This document shows, in pieces, positions 26,484-35,941 of a stretch of DNA of 64,000 bases; position 1 is the stretch's first letter; the number at the start of each line of letters is the position of its first letter. The notes beneath the pieces are model-generated. The model saw nothing but the letters and a program-made list of their open reading frames with translations, was not told the DNA's origin and searched no databases. Position numbers and translations under genes: made by a program. Source of the stretch: Ignavibacteria bacterium (GTDB lineage: Bacteria > Bacteroidota > Ignavibacteria > Ignavibacteriales > Ignavibacteriaceae); the NCBI GenBank assembly GCA_021286645.1, contig JAJTBZ010000097.1:1-64000 (forward strand), given 5' to 3'.

Positions 26484-29400
26484 CTATAAAGCAAACGAAG
26501 TAGTAGCAAGGCACTGAAGAATTACGGCATGGAGCGCGTTATCTTCGGCTGTAATTTCATTAAGGTTGGCTTCTACAATTTTACCATTTGTTCTGGCTGT
26601 TACTGTATTCGCCGCGCGATCAATGAAAAATCCTTCGTTTGTACTATCATTCATTGCTGCAATTGAGTTGAAGATAGTAATTTTCTGCTTGTACGGTTTT
26701 CCGTTGTACGGGCAGAAGGTTTCGCAATTGCCGCACTCGTTACACAAATCATCTATATGTATAACCTGCGAAATGTTTTTGAATGCTCCGCTGACGGGTA
26801 ATACCATATTTGCACGGTTAGGGCAAACATCAACGCATTTATTGCAAACAATATGACAGGAAAGGCAGCGACTGCTTTCAACAGCAATATCAGTCGAGTG
26901 AGGCACAATGTGCGATTTTATTGCGGTTACCGCATCAACGCGCGCTTTTGTATCAAATTCGGGATATTTTTCGAGAAGAGTTTTGAATTCAATTCCTGCT
27001 TTTTTGCAAATAGCAACTGCAGTTGTCCTGCCATCGGCTGCCGATGCAATTATTGTAGAAGGCCCGCGCAAAGCATCACCACCGATAAATACATTCTCTT
27101 TTGAAGTCTCGGTTTTGCCATCAGAAAGAACCGGTTTTTTGCGTGAGGTTAAACCGAGTTCATTTTGGGATAATAATTCATGTTCAACACGTTCGCCAAT
27201 TGCAGTAATAACAGTGTCAACGTCGAATGTTACAAATTCGCCTTCGAGCGGAACAACGTTTCTTCTGCCATCAGCCCCTTTTTCTGTTAACTGCATTTTT
27301 TGACATTTAAGCTTACCATCAACAAACGATACCGGTAATACCAGCTCTTTGAATTCAACGCCATCATGCAGTGCTTCATCATATTCTTCTTTATCGGCAG
27401 GCATCTGCTCTTTTGTGCGTCGATAAACAATATATACATTTTCAACACCCTGAGTACGTTTTGCAGCGCGTGCACCATCCATAGCGGAATTGCCGCCGCC
27501 GATTACCGCAACATTTTTACCAAGCTGAGAATCCACACCATTATTATAGCCTGTCAGGAAAGGTATAGCATCCAGAACTTTTCCATTGCATTCTTCCAAT
27601 TCGAATTCATTGGGAATGCCGGCTCCAATAGCGAGATAAACATAGGCATAGCCGGCTTTTTGTAATTCGGTAACAGAAAATTGCGGGGCGACACCAAACA
27701 TAAATGTAACGCCAAGTTGTTCGATCAGGTTAATATCTTTCTCTATAACTTCCTGCGGGATACGGAATTGCGGAATTACATTGCGTACAATACCACCGGC
27801 GTTTTGCTCTTTTTCGAACACGGTTACCTTGAAGCCATTAACAGCAAGGTAATAGGCAGCTGCAAGACCTGAAGGGCCTGCACCAATAATAGCAACTTTC
27901 TGCGCGTTTTCAGCTGGTTTTACCGTGCCGGCTATTTTTTGTAACAATACGTCGTAACCGGCTTCCGCGGCGGCTTTTTTAATATCGCGAATCATTACCG
28001 GCTCGTCATAATCCTGGCGGGTGCAATGAAACATACACTGATGATCGCAAATGTATCCGGTAATATGCGGTAGTGCATTTTTATCCATAATAACTTGCAG
28101 GGCCTCTACATGTCGGCCTTCTTTTACCAGATGAATATAGTCCGGTACATCCTGATGCACGGGGCAAGCAGCGGTACAGGGAGCCATATAACAGTCGGTT
28201 AACGGAAGTGAAAGAGGTACTTTAATAGTTTCAACTTCCTTTGCTTCCTTAGCGTACAATTTATCGGTTAAAGCAGCCTGCGCGAGCGAGCCGATGTTTT
28301 CTACATGCAGGCTATCCGAGGCAGGTACCTGTTCGGCTTTTTTTGCTATCTCGGCGAGACGTAAATATCCGCCCGGTTTTAATAAATCAGTTGCCATTGT
28401 TACAGGGGCAATACCGGTGGCTACAACATCGGCAACGTTATGTATGGTAATGCCGCCGGAATATGACATGCGAATGTTGCCGGCAAATTCTTTGGAAATT
28501 TTTGCCGCGAGGTTGATGGTAATGGGATACAAAGCACGACCGGAGAGATATTGCTCGGTACCGGCTAAAACTTCGCCGTTATTGGTTACACCCAGGGTGT
28601 TTGAGAGTTTCACGCCAAAGCTTACACCGGCTTCCAGTCCGGCAGCCTGCAGGCGTTTTATCATTGGAACAGCCATCGTGTACGATATGTCTTTCTCGAA
28701 CGCGTGCGGGTCAAGACCGGCCATAAATCCATGATTATGCAGCGTGTTTTTTACAAAGTCGAAGCCCATTAATGTGGGATTCATCTTCACGAACGTGTGA
28801 ATCTTCTTTTCCTGCATCAGGTACATTGCAATCGATTCAATTTCGTCTGCCGGGCAACCGTGCATTGTTGAGAGTGTAATGGAGCGGGAGATTACCGGTG
28901 AAACCTCATCGATCATCCTGGCAAAATTATCTGCCGGGAAAGAAGTTCCTAATTGCGCGGCGAGATTTTTTAAACGACCGTTCTGCAGCGCGTTCTTTAA
29001 TTCTGCCTTGTATTTTTCGAAATTGGAAGACAAAGCAGCATTTTTCAACTGTTCAATAAAATTGTTTACCCGTTCACTTTTAATGCCCTCAAGATTGTAG
29101 CCCACGCTCATGTTGAAAATAAATCCACGGGATTCATTTGTACTGCCGGAAACCATCGCGCCGATCACGTGCAGTAATAACCAGGCTTTCAGGTATTCAT
29201 CAAAAGCCTGTTCGAGTTTTAATTCCTGCGACCACTCAACGTTATAGCCTTCATCGCGCGCATCGATACATGGCTTATCTAAAACCAATTCATCGAGAAT
29301 CTGCACTGTCTTTAACTCAATAAACCGGCCGCCGGTTAAATACGCGGTGATAATATTATTGGCCATCTGGGTGTGCGGGCCGGCCGCCGGTCCCATGATA

Positions 29401-29558
29401 TTATCGAGCGATTCGCCAAATAATGAATAAGAATGTTTTTTTGCCGGGCGGTAAATTTGACTAACAGGAATGCCAAATACGGTTTTATGATTGATGGCTT
29501 CCTCATCAATCCATTGAATTAGTTTGGTGAACCCAAAAGGGTGCATGTGATCAGACAT
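26484..29558 (-). CDS. ygfK: YgfK-type iron-sulfur flavoprotein (putative selenate reductase subunit)
   Basis: The 1024-residue protein matches the YgfK architecture. An N-terminal dihydroorotate-dehydrogenase-like barrel (about 1-420) is followed by a GltD-like module with an Fe-S Cys cluster (PCTAACPVHQDVPDYI, CDHQCMFHC), an FAD-binding site (VAIIGAGPSGLAAAYYL) and an NAD(P)H site (VAVIGGGNSAMDGAR). A C-terminal two-cluster ferredoxin domain (CLSCHIVCNKCVDVCP, CNECGNCETFCPYNG) completes it. In E. coli ygfK lies with genes of selenium/purine catabolism; none of those are here, so the name describes similarity only. It probably moves electrons between NAD(P)H and an unidentified substrate. 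GGAGAA precedes the ATG. Confidence 0.88.
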   Translation of the reverse strand: MSDHMHPFGFTKLIQWIDEEAINHKTVFGIPVSQIYRPAKKHSYSLFGESLDNIMGPAAGPHTQMANNIITAYLTGGRFIELKTVQILDELVLDKPCIDARDEGYNVEWSQELKLEQAFDEYLKAWLLLHVIGAMVSGSTNESRGFIFNMSVGYNLEGIKSERVNNFIEQLKNAALSSNFEKYKAELKNALQNGRLKNLAAQLGTSFPADNFARMIDEVSPVISRSITLSTMHGCPADEIESIAMYLMQEKKIHTFVKMNPTLMGFDFVKNTLHNHGFMAGLDPHAFEKDISYTMAVPMIKRLQAAGLEAGVSFGVKLSNTLGVTNNGEVLAGTEQYLSGRALYPITINLAAKISKEFAGNIRMSYSGGITIHNVADVVATGIAPVTMATDLLKPGGYLRLAEIAKKAEQVPASDSLHVENIGSLAQAALTDKLYAKEAKEVETIKVPLSLPLTDCYMAPCTAACPVHQDVPDYIHLVKEGRHVEALQVIMDKNALPHITGYICDHQCMFHCTRQDYDEPVMIRDIKKAAAEAGYDVLLQKIAGTVKPAENAQKVAIIGAGPSGLAAAYYLAVNGFKVTVFEKEQNAGGIVRNVIPQFRIPQEVIEKDINLIEQLGVTFMFGVAPQFSVTELQKAGYAYVYLAIGAGIPNEFELEECNGKVLDAIPFLTGYNNGVDSQLGKNVAVIGGGNSAMDGARAAKRTQGVENVYIVYRRTKEQMPADKEEYDEALHDGVEFKELVLPVSFVDGKLKCQKMQLTEKGADGRRNVVPLEGEFVTFDVDTVITAIGERVEHELLSQNELGLTSRKKPVLSDGKTETSKENVFIGGDALRGPSTIIASAADGRTTAVAICKKAGIEFKTLLEKYPEFDTKARVDAVTAIKSHIVPHSTDIAVESSRCLSCHIVCNKCVDVCPNRANMVLPVSGAFKNISQVIHIDDLCNECGNCETFCPYNGKPYKQKITIFNSIAAMNDSTNEGFFIDRAANTVTARTNGKIVEANLNEITAEDNALHAVILQCLATTSFAL

Positions 29559-29790
29559 AATTTTCTCCGAAGAATGATCGTAATTAAATTTTTAGAAAAA
29601 AGTGTATTAAAATAGCCCCTATTGTCTAGAAATCCAATTAGATTAGAAGAATAAATCCTTTTCCGCGTGAGTTGAATACACGGTAATAAAGACCGGTCAG
29701 GTGCTTTTTTTGGGGGGTGGGGGAGCGCGCATACTGAATCCTTCACTAAATACAGTGTGTTATATGCAGCTCAATCTATTTGGATATCGG

Positions 29791-31251
29791 TCAGAATAGA
29801 TTCCCGCGGTTCAGTATATTGGCAGGGTCAAGGATACTCTTTACTATTTGCATTTGCGCGATAGCCCCGGGCCCGTACATTTTATGGAATAAATGTTTTT
29901 TTGCTTTACCCACACCGTGTTCAGCCGAAATAGTGCCCCCCATGGAAACCGCGAGCATACAAATTTTGTCATAAAGAGCCTGTGCCACTTCAAGCTCCCC
30001 CGTATTTTTCGGGAGGAAATTGAGATGAACATGGAAATCGCCAAAATGCCCGTACGCAACATAATACAAGCCCGCCTCTGCGGCCAGTTCGGTTATTTGA
30101 TGGTAATATCCAGCGAAATTCCGGTGGGGAACAGCGGTATCAGTGCCAATCTTGCGTAAACCACGCGAGGTAACAAATTCGTTTACTTTGGCTGAAATGG
30201 CATGACGGAAAGTATGGATATCCTGCATCGCGGCAGCATCTGCTGCGTACCATGTGTCATCTGCCAGCCCGTTAGTTGTAATTATTAAATCCATCCATAA
30301 ATCGAGTAGAGACTCTTCAGTATCAGAGGTGGCTTCCTGTTCGAACCATACCGCCGCACGTGCCGTTTCGGGTATGTTCGGAAAATCGGTGCGTAAAAAA
30401 TTAAGCGAGTGTTCGTCAAAAAATTCAAGTGCTCTGGGTTGCAGAGTCGTTTCTTCGATGTTGTTCACTGAATTCCCGCTCTGACGGGCAAAATCAATAA
30501 ACTCGAGAGCGGAATTACTATCCGGGAAAAAGGCAACGCAACTGATAAGACATTGCGGCCGGGGCAAAACGCCCAACACTGCTTCGGTAATTACACCCAA
30601 CGTACCTTCCGCCCCAATAAATAAATCAATCGCGTCCATACCGTAGTGGAGGTAATATCCCGCTGCATTCTTTACCGCCGGGTATGCAATTTCAGGAATT
30701 GGAATCTGCATGGTGCCGCCGGCGCGCGGCAGAATGAGTGTACCGGGCGAGGCCGTACGTTCACCGCGTTTCAGCGTTACCGGAGTGCCATCCGGTAGTA
30801 TAACAGAAAGCTCTTTGACAAATCTTCTCGTGGGTCCATACAGGAATGAGCGCGCCCCGGATGCATTCGTTGCAATAGTACCACCGATACAGCAATTTGT
30901 TTCGGTAGGGTCGGGCGGGTAGAATAGGCCCTGCTGATCCAACGCGCATTGCAGATCATGGAGAATGACGCCTGCCTGTACACGTGCAATCCCCTGTATA
31001 TTATCAATAGTAATAATTTTATTTAAGTGACCTGTAGAGAGTACAATGCCTTCATTCGGGCACCTGCCGCCGGTAATGCCGGTTCCGCCGCCGCTAATGG
31101 TAACAGGGATACCCTTCTCGTTTGCCCCGGTCAGCAGAGCAGGAATCTCATCGGGAGTTTGTGGAATATAGACAGCAGAGCAATTACCCGTGAAGTTCGA
31201 GGCATCGCGTATAAAATCTTGGAATTCATCGGGACTTGTTTTAACAATCAT
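29791..31251 (-). CDS. GlcD-like FAD-binding oxidoreductase
   Basis: The 486-residue protein has the FAD_binding_4 (PCMH) domain with SGGGTGITGG and TNASGARSFLYGP, and the FAD-linked oxidase C-terminal domain ending in SAEHGVGKAKK and ILDPANILNRGNLF. This is the D-lactate/glycolate (2-hydroxyacid) dehydrogenase type. It has no GlcE/GlcF partner and no Fe-S domain in the window, so the electron acceptor is unknown. The ATG at 31251 was preferred over a GTG at 31311, because the extra 20 residues are not conserved in type; neither has a clear Shine-Dalgarno. About 230 bases separate it from ygfK downstream. Confidence 0.88.
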   Translation of the reverse strand: MIVKTSPDEFQDFIRDASNFTGNCSAVYIPQTPDEIPALLTGANEKGIPVTISGGGTGITGGRCPNEGIVLSTGHLNKIITIDNIQGIARVQAGVILHDLQCALDQQGLFYPPDPTETNCCIGGTIATNASGARSFLYGPTRRFVKELSVILPDGTPVTLKRGERTASPGTLILPRAGGTMQIPIPEIAYPAVKNAAGYYLHYGMDAIDLFIGAEGTLGVITEAVLGVLPRPQCLISCVAFFPDSNSALEFIDFARQSGNSVNNIEETTLQPRALEFFDEHSLNFLRTDFPNIPETARAAVWFEQEATSDTEESLLDLWMDLIITTNGLADDTWYAADAAAMQDIHTFRHAISAKVNEFVTSRGLRKIGTDTAVPHRNFAGYYHQITELAAEAGLYYVAYGHFGDFHVHLNFLPKNTGELEVAQALYDKICMLAVSMGGTISAEHGVGKAKKHLFHKMYGPGAIAQMQIVKSILDPANILNRGNLF

Positions 31252-31328
31252 ATTCAGGCAGTAGAAATTAATCGACAGAAGAAATATAGGCGAAAAAAAG
31301 GAACAAAGCACATTTTGCCGGAACAGGC

Positions 31329-31357
31329 AAAAAAAAAGCCGGCGTAAACCGGCTTTT
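31329..31357 (-). terminator. Terminator of the 790-residue T9SS cargo gene
   Basis: A 9-bp perfect stem (31334-31342 with 31349-31357) is followed on the minus strand by a run of nine T. Confidence 0.93.
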
Positions 31358-31373
31358 CAGAAGGATTTATTGA

Positions 31374-33746
31374 TTATTTCATCAAAATCATTTTTTTGGA
31401 AATTGACATCCCGTTACCGCTTAACGTGTACACGTACATACCTGAAGTGAGAGTAGCGGCATCGAATAATACGGCATGTTGTCCGGCAGCCAGGGTTTCA
31501 TCTGCCAATGTTGCAACTAATTGGCCTAACAGGTTGTACACTTTAACTGAGTACGTTCCGGCTTTGGGTACCGAGAATTGTATTTTTGTTGAAGGGTTGA
31601 ACGGGTTAGGATAATTTTGCATTAGTGCAAAATTATTTACCGATAAACTTACAGGATCTTTGACCGCGAATGGCTTATTGGAAACCGCGATTTTACCATT
31701 CTTTGTACCAACGAATATCCTGCCATCGGCAGAAGGGAAAATTGTACTGATAGCGTAACCGCCCAGGCCAAGATAGCTGAAAGAGTTACCTAAATCGCCT
31801 GAAGCATAGATACCATTTTGCCAGGAAGAAACGAATAAATTATTATTACCATCGACACGGATGGCATAGATCGGTCCCTCGGGTACGCCGCTGAGTTTAT
31901 TCCATGTATTACCATTATCGTACGAGCGGTAAACACCATCGACCTGTGTGCCGGCGAATAAAATACCCTGACTCGATTTTGCCAGGCAAAGAACAAAGTC
32001 ACTAGGGAAGCCAATATCATTCCAACTTGCAGCTGAATTATATGAAGCTGATAAACCTGATAAAAATCCACCGGCGAAAAGGGTATGATTCGTGTTTTCA
32101 ACACGTTCCAGCAGAGTTTGAATAACTGTACTGCCGATATTCTGGTTCATGGCCTGCCAGGTAGCGCCGCCATCGGCGGAACGGTAAACGCCCGCGCCCC
32201 AGGTGCCTATGTAGGCATACCCGTCGGTAGCAAACAGGATTGCGCGAACGTCAGCAGACGGGCCGACTAAAGTCCAGGTAAGGCCGCCGTTTGCAGAGCG
32301 CATCAGGCCATTGGTAGTAGCCGCGTAAATAGCGCTGCCGTTAACTTTCATATCCCAAATTACTGCTGCAGGCAGCATGCTTGCGTTTATAACAGTATCA
32401 AGAACGCCAGTGTTGGAAACGCGGTAGATTTTTCCACCCCATGTACCCGCGAGTACTGTGTTAACGTCAAGGCGAGCGAAGCAGCTTACCATTTCATTAC
32501 CCGGCAGGCTATCACTCAATGACCACGAGCCATTACCTAATGAACCAAACGGGTTGGTGGTTTGTACATCTATTGGCCTGTTGGTTGAGTTGTTGGCCGG
32601 GACATTATCGAGAGAATCGGATAATGCTATGTAAGGATGAAAAACTATGTGCCGGTTAAGAGGAATAAAGCCAACGAAATTGTATAAATCATGGGTTGAA
32701 ATTGACGTGAGATTATTACCAAAAATCTGTCCTCGTGTAAGTGTGCCCGTTGTATTTACATCGGCAAAAGGAGCAAGGATTGTTCCTTCGAACTTTGAAC
32801 CGGTAACTGCCAAACTGACGGCTGCGGGAAAATTAAATAACACGTGGTTAATCAGCGAACCATTCAGATTAACGGTTCCCGTAAATTGCAGTGAAACTCC
32901 GGCGACATTAATAAGGGCAACAGAGCCATGTGGAACGTTAACAGAAATAGTAGAAGCGGCGTTAAAATCGGATGCGGAAACATTAAAAACATTCAGATAA
33001 ATATCGGTACCCGTTAAAGTTACTGTACCGGAATTCATTACAGTAGTGCCGGTAACCGGATAGACGGCTAAATCGGCGGTAAGTTGTATAGCATAAGCGC
33101 TAAATGAAGCAAAATTAAACGGTGTGGCATGCCGTAAAATACCCTGCGGGTAAGTTACCGCGCCCAAAGGCAATGTGGTAGTATTGCCATAAACTACGTT
33201 GCCGTGGTATGCAACGCCTGAATTGAAATTAAGATTATTTTGCGCAATTACAACATCAGGCACGGGATTAACTATTCTGAGCATATCGCCAAATACCGAG
33301 CCGGTTATATTCAGATCATGTCCTGCGCCTACTTTTCCATGTGCATTGGATCCGGTAAATGATCCGTCATGACGTATAAGCGCGTTATAATCCTTGAAAT
33401 CGCGCACGTCATACGCTGATTTGAAATATTCAACTTTTGCGGTTATGGTAAGGGTTTCGGTACCGGGATTTACTAGGGCGAGATCCCAGGCCCCGGTAAG
33501 GTTGTTGTATGTGCCATTTGAAGCGAGTGAAGATTGATACGTCAGTCCCCGGGGAAGGAAACAGGAGACCGTAACATTTGTCGTCAATGTCGGTCCGTTG
33601 TTCGTTAATGTAACAGTGTACGTAATAATATCATCGTTTTTGGGGATCGGGTTGCTCACTACAGCAGAAACAGCCAGATCTGCCTGTCCAAGAACAAGCA
33701 CAGAAAAGGCGGAAATAAAAAACACCAATTGTCTCAACGCTCTCAT
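31374..33746 (-). CDS. T9SS cargo: DUF11, choice-of-anchor-A and propeller domains
   Basis: The start was set at ATG 33746, preceded by GGAGGT and followed by a signal peptide ending VLVLGQ, giving 790 residues. A DUF11-like Ig domain (about 25-110; ITYTVTLTNNGP) is followed by a choice-of-anchor-A beta region (about 120-360), a BNR/sortilin-type propeller with repeated Asp-box-like motifs (SANGGLTW, SADGGATW, SYDNGNTW; about 410-690), and a type A sorting domain (MQNYPNPFNPSTKI, ending KKMILMK). It is probably an adhesive or structural surface protein. The propeller repeats resemble non-enzymatic photosystem-stability/sialidase-like repeats, so no hydrolase activity is claimed. Confidence 0.9.
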   Translation of the reverse strand: MRALRQLVFFISAFSVLVLGQADLAVSAVVSNPIPKNDDIITYTVTLTNNGPTLTTNVTVSCFLPRGLTYQSSLASNGTYNNLTGAWDLALVNPGTETLTITAKVEYFKSAYDVRDFKDYNALIRHDGSFTGSNAHGKVGAGHDLNITGSVFGDMLRIVNPVPDVVIAQNNLNFNSGVAYHGNVVYGNTTTLPLGAVTYPQGILRHATPFNFASFSAYAIQLTADLAVYPVTGTTVMNSGTVTLTGTDIYLNVFNVSASDFNAASTISVNVPHGSVALINVAGVSLQFTGTVNLNGSLINHVLFNFPAAVSLAVTGSKFEGTILAPFADVNTTGTLTRGQIFGNNLTSISTHDLYNFVGFIPLNRHIVFHPYIALSDSLDNVPANNSTNRPIDVQTTNPFGSLGNGSWSLSDSLPGNEMVSCFARLDVNTVLAGTWGGKIYRVSNTGVLDTVINASMLPAAVIWDMKVNGSAIYAATTNGLMRSANGGLTWTLVGPSADVRAILFATDGYAYIGTWGAGVYRSADGGATWQAMNQNIGSTVIQTLLERVENTNHTLFAGGFLSGLSASYNSAASWNDIGFPSDFVLCLAKSSQGILFAGTQVDGVYRSYDNGNTWNKLSGVPEGPIYAIRVDGNNNLFVSSWQNGIYASGDLGNSFSYLGLGGYAISTIFPSADGRIFVGTKNGKIAVSNKPFAVKDPVSLSVNNFALMQNYPNPFNPSTKIQFSVPKAGTYSVKVYNLLGQLVATLADETLAAGQHAVLFDAATLTSGMYVYTLSGNGMSISKKMILMK

Positions 33747-34052
33747 CAAACCTCCGTTACTAAGCAAATTAAAACTATCTATATATAAATACTCGTAAAA
33801 TTCAGGGTGAATTGAGTTAATATAGGCGATGGCAGGCATAAAAAGCAAGGGAATTTAGCTAAAGTGAGTGAAAAACTCGTTAAATACCTGGTACTGTGCG
33901 TCAGGGCAAAGACGGTGAACCCGTAGAATCCGGTGGAAATATGAATAATTATTGTTATAAAAGGCGGTAAATACGGCAATTTTTGGGAAATAATACAAAA
34001 TAGTGTAAATTATTCCCCCAATTTTTAGTAAAAAAAGGTTTAAGGAGAAAAA
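33747..34052. other. Divergent intergenic region with imperfect palindrome
   Basis: This 306-base region separates the T9SS cargo gene from the ATP-cone kinase gene. It contains an imperfect palindrome (33985-33997 with 34004-34017, GGGAAATAATACA against its near complement), ending about 35 bases before the kinase ATG, which could be an operator. AAGGAGA precedes that ATG. No gene was seen. Confidence 0.4.
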
Positions 34053-35396
34053 ATGGGAAAGTTTCAGTTTGTTATTAAGCGAACAGGCGCGATAGTTCCT
34101 TTTAATCCTGAGAGAATATCGAATGCAATTTACCGTGCAGCTGTTGCAGTAGGCGGGCGTGATAAAGACCGCGCGAACGAATTGGCTAAACAGGTAATTG
34201 AGCGGCTCGAAGCGACATATCCCGAAGGGTACAAACCAAGTATAGAAGAGATTCAGGATATCGTTGAAACCGTTCTCATTAAAAACGGGCACGATCAGGT
34301 GGCAAAAGAATATATCGTGTATCGCAAGGAAGCGGCAAGTAAGCGCGCGGCTGATTCCAACTATTTTTCCCAACCTTCCGAATTCATTCCCTGGGCCAAG
34401 ATGTGGCGTTCATTAGACTGGGCAGTTACCCATAACCTGCATAGTGTTGAAGCGATCAATGAGCGCATTCGCAAAGGCGATTTTCCCCAGATAGTGCACG
34501 AATCAGAAAGTGCCTATGAAACACAGTTGGATACCGCGGCTGAGCTAATTAAAGCGCGCTCGGCCGAATTGCGTATGGTTATGGTAAGCGGCCCTTCATC
34601 TTCCGGTAAAACAACAACGACTTTTAAATTAGAGCAGCGCCTTAATAAATTGGGAATGAAGTTCGTTCCTCTTATTGTCGACAATTATTTTTTCGATCTG
34701 GAATTCCATCCAAAAGATGAATTTGGCGACTATGATTTTGAAACTCCACAGGCGCTTGATCTGGAATTGATTAATCAGCATCTGGTAAAACTTGCGGCCG
34801 GCGAAGAGGTTTTGGTTCCGTATTATGATTTTAAATCCGGTAAACGGTATCTGGAACGCACACCGCTGCGACTTGGCGAAAACGAAGTATTACTCATTGA
34901 TAGTTTACACGGGCTGTATCCGGAATTTTCAAAACTCATTCCACCAAGCCAGAAATTTAAATTATATCTGGAACCGCTGCTGCAAATGAAGGGTACTGAC
35001 GGCCGTTACATACGGTGGACCGATATACGGCTTATTCGTCGTATGCTGCGCGATTCTGTACACCGCGCGTACAAACCCGAACAAACCCTGCTGCATTGGC
35101 ATTACGTGCGCTCTGCTGAAAAACGGACGATTTTACCGTATTGCTCATCCGCAGATTTTATTGTTAATACCTCCATGGCCTACGAAATTCCGCTATACGC
35201 CGCACGTTTGGCCAAAGAATTCGCCGAATGGATCCCTAAATATGCAGGCGATCCGTTGCGTGAGGATGCCTACACCCGCGCGGTACGCGTGAATGAACTG
35301 TTGTCATCCATCGTGGCAGTTTCGGATGATTCGCCGGTGCCGGGTGACTCTGTTCTGCGTGAATTTATTGGCGGCAGTATTTTAGAAGTACATTAA
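34053..35396 (+). CDS. ATP-cone domain fused to uridine-kinase-like kinase
   Basis: The 447-residue protein begins with an ATP-cone domain (about 1-95: FVIKRTGAIVPFNPERI, IEEIQDIVETVLIKNG, IVYRKEA), the allosteric nucleotide-sensing fold of ribonucleotide reductases and NrdR. A linker (about 100-165) leads to a uridine kinase/phosphoribulokinase-like P-loop kinase with Walker A GPSSSGKT (180-187), a DNYFFD segment typical of uridine kinases, and LLIDSLHGLYPEF. It probably phosphorylates a nucleoside or sugar, with activity tuned by ATP/dATP through the cone; the substrate is inferred. The gene is monocistronic, with a good ribosome binding site and a strong terminator. Confidence 0.88.
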   Translation: MGKFQFVIKRTGAIVPFNPERISNAIYRAAVAVGGRDKDRANELAKQVIERLEATYPEGYKPSIEEIQDIVETVLIKNGHDQVAKEYIVYRKEAASKRAADSNYFSQPSEFIPWAKMWRSLDWAVTHNLHSVEAINERIRKGDFPQIVHESESAYETQLDTAAELIKARSAELRMVMVSGPSSSGKTTTTFKLEQRLNKLGMKFVPLIVDNYFFDLEFHPKDEFGDYDFETPQALDLELINQHLVKLAAGEEVLVPYYDFKSGKRYLERTPLRLGENEVLLIDSLHGLYPEFSKLIPPSQKFKLYLEPLLQMKGTDGRYIRWTDIRLIRRMLRDSVHRAYKPEQTLLHWHYVRSAEKRTILPYCSSADFIVNTSMAYEIPLYAARLAKEFAEWIPKYAGDPLREDAYTRAVRVNELLSSIVAVSDDSPVPGDSVLREFIGGSILEVH

Positions 35397-35436
35397 AAAA
35401 ATATCTGTCACATAATTCGTGATAAAGAGTTTATTG

Positions 35437-35472
35437 AGCAGTAATATCTGAAAAGAGGTTACTGCTTTTTTT
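35437..35472 (+). terminator. Terminator of the ATP-cone kinase gene
   Basis: An 8-bp perfect stem (35437-35444 with 35459-35466) is followed by seven T. Confidence 0.92.
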
Positions 35473-35495
35473 ATGTATTTATGAAAACTGCGAGG

Positions 35496-35901
35496 TTGAG
35501 TATCTGTAGGCATATCGAAATCCGTTGGGCTGAGTGCCGGAGGCGAATCAAAGCCCGGTCATTTCGATACATCCGGCCCGGGTTTGCCACGGTGTAGGTA
35601 TTGCCGTAGTTGGCCGGACACTCAATGACCTTTCGTGGTTCGCTGTTTAGTATTTCAGAATTGGGTGATTGAGTAGCTGCTGGCATATCGAAATCCGTTG
35701 GACTGAGTGCCGCGGGCGAATCGAAGCCTGGTCATTTCGATACATCCGGCCCGGGTTTGCTACGGTGTAGGTATTGCTGTAGTTGGCCGGACACTCAATG
35801 ACCTTTCGTGGTTCGCTGTTTAGTATTTCAGAATTGGGTGATTGAGCAGCCGGAGGCATATCGAAATCCGTTGGACTGAGTGCCGCGGGCGAATCGAAGC
35901 C
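35496..35901. repeat. 173-bp tandem repeat, 2.35 copies
   Basis: Units start at 35496, 35669 and 35842 (the last is truncated after 60 bases), spaced exactly 173 bases. Copies differ at a handful of positions in the first half and are nearly identical in the second half. Each full unit contains a 9-bp inverted repeat (TATCGAAAT/ATTTCGATA, as at 35513-35521 and 35561-35569) and a second one (TCCGGCC/GGCCGGA), so two large stem-loops can form. Open frames through it are translations of the repeat and not credible genes. Confidence 0.92.
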
Positions 35902-35941
35902 ACACCGGCACCGGATGAAAATTATCAAGGATATTTCCTAA

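Noticed and set aside
28294-28734. 146-codon plus-strand frame within the ygfK-like gene
   Set aside because: It is antisense to a fully conserved coding sequence; no independent start signals were found.
33985-34017. NrdR box upstream of the ATP-cone kinase
   Set aside because: Only one half (ATAGTGT) resembles the NrdR consensus; the other half does not.
35471-35928. Two similar minus-strand open frames sharing long identical stretches
   Set aside because: They are translations of the 173-bp tandem repeat, have no ribosome binding site, and end with the repeat boundaries.
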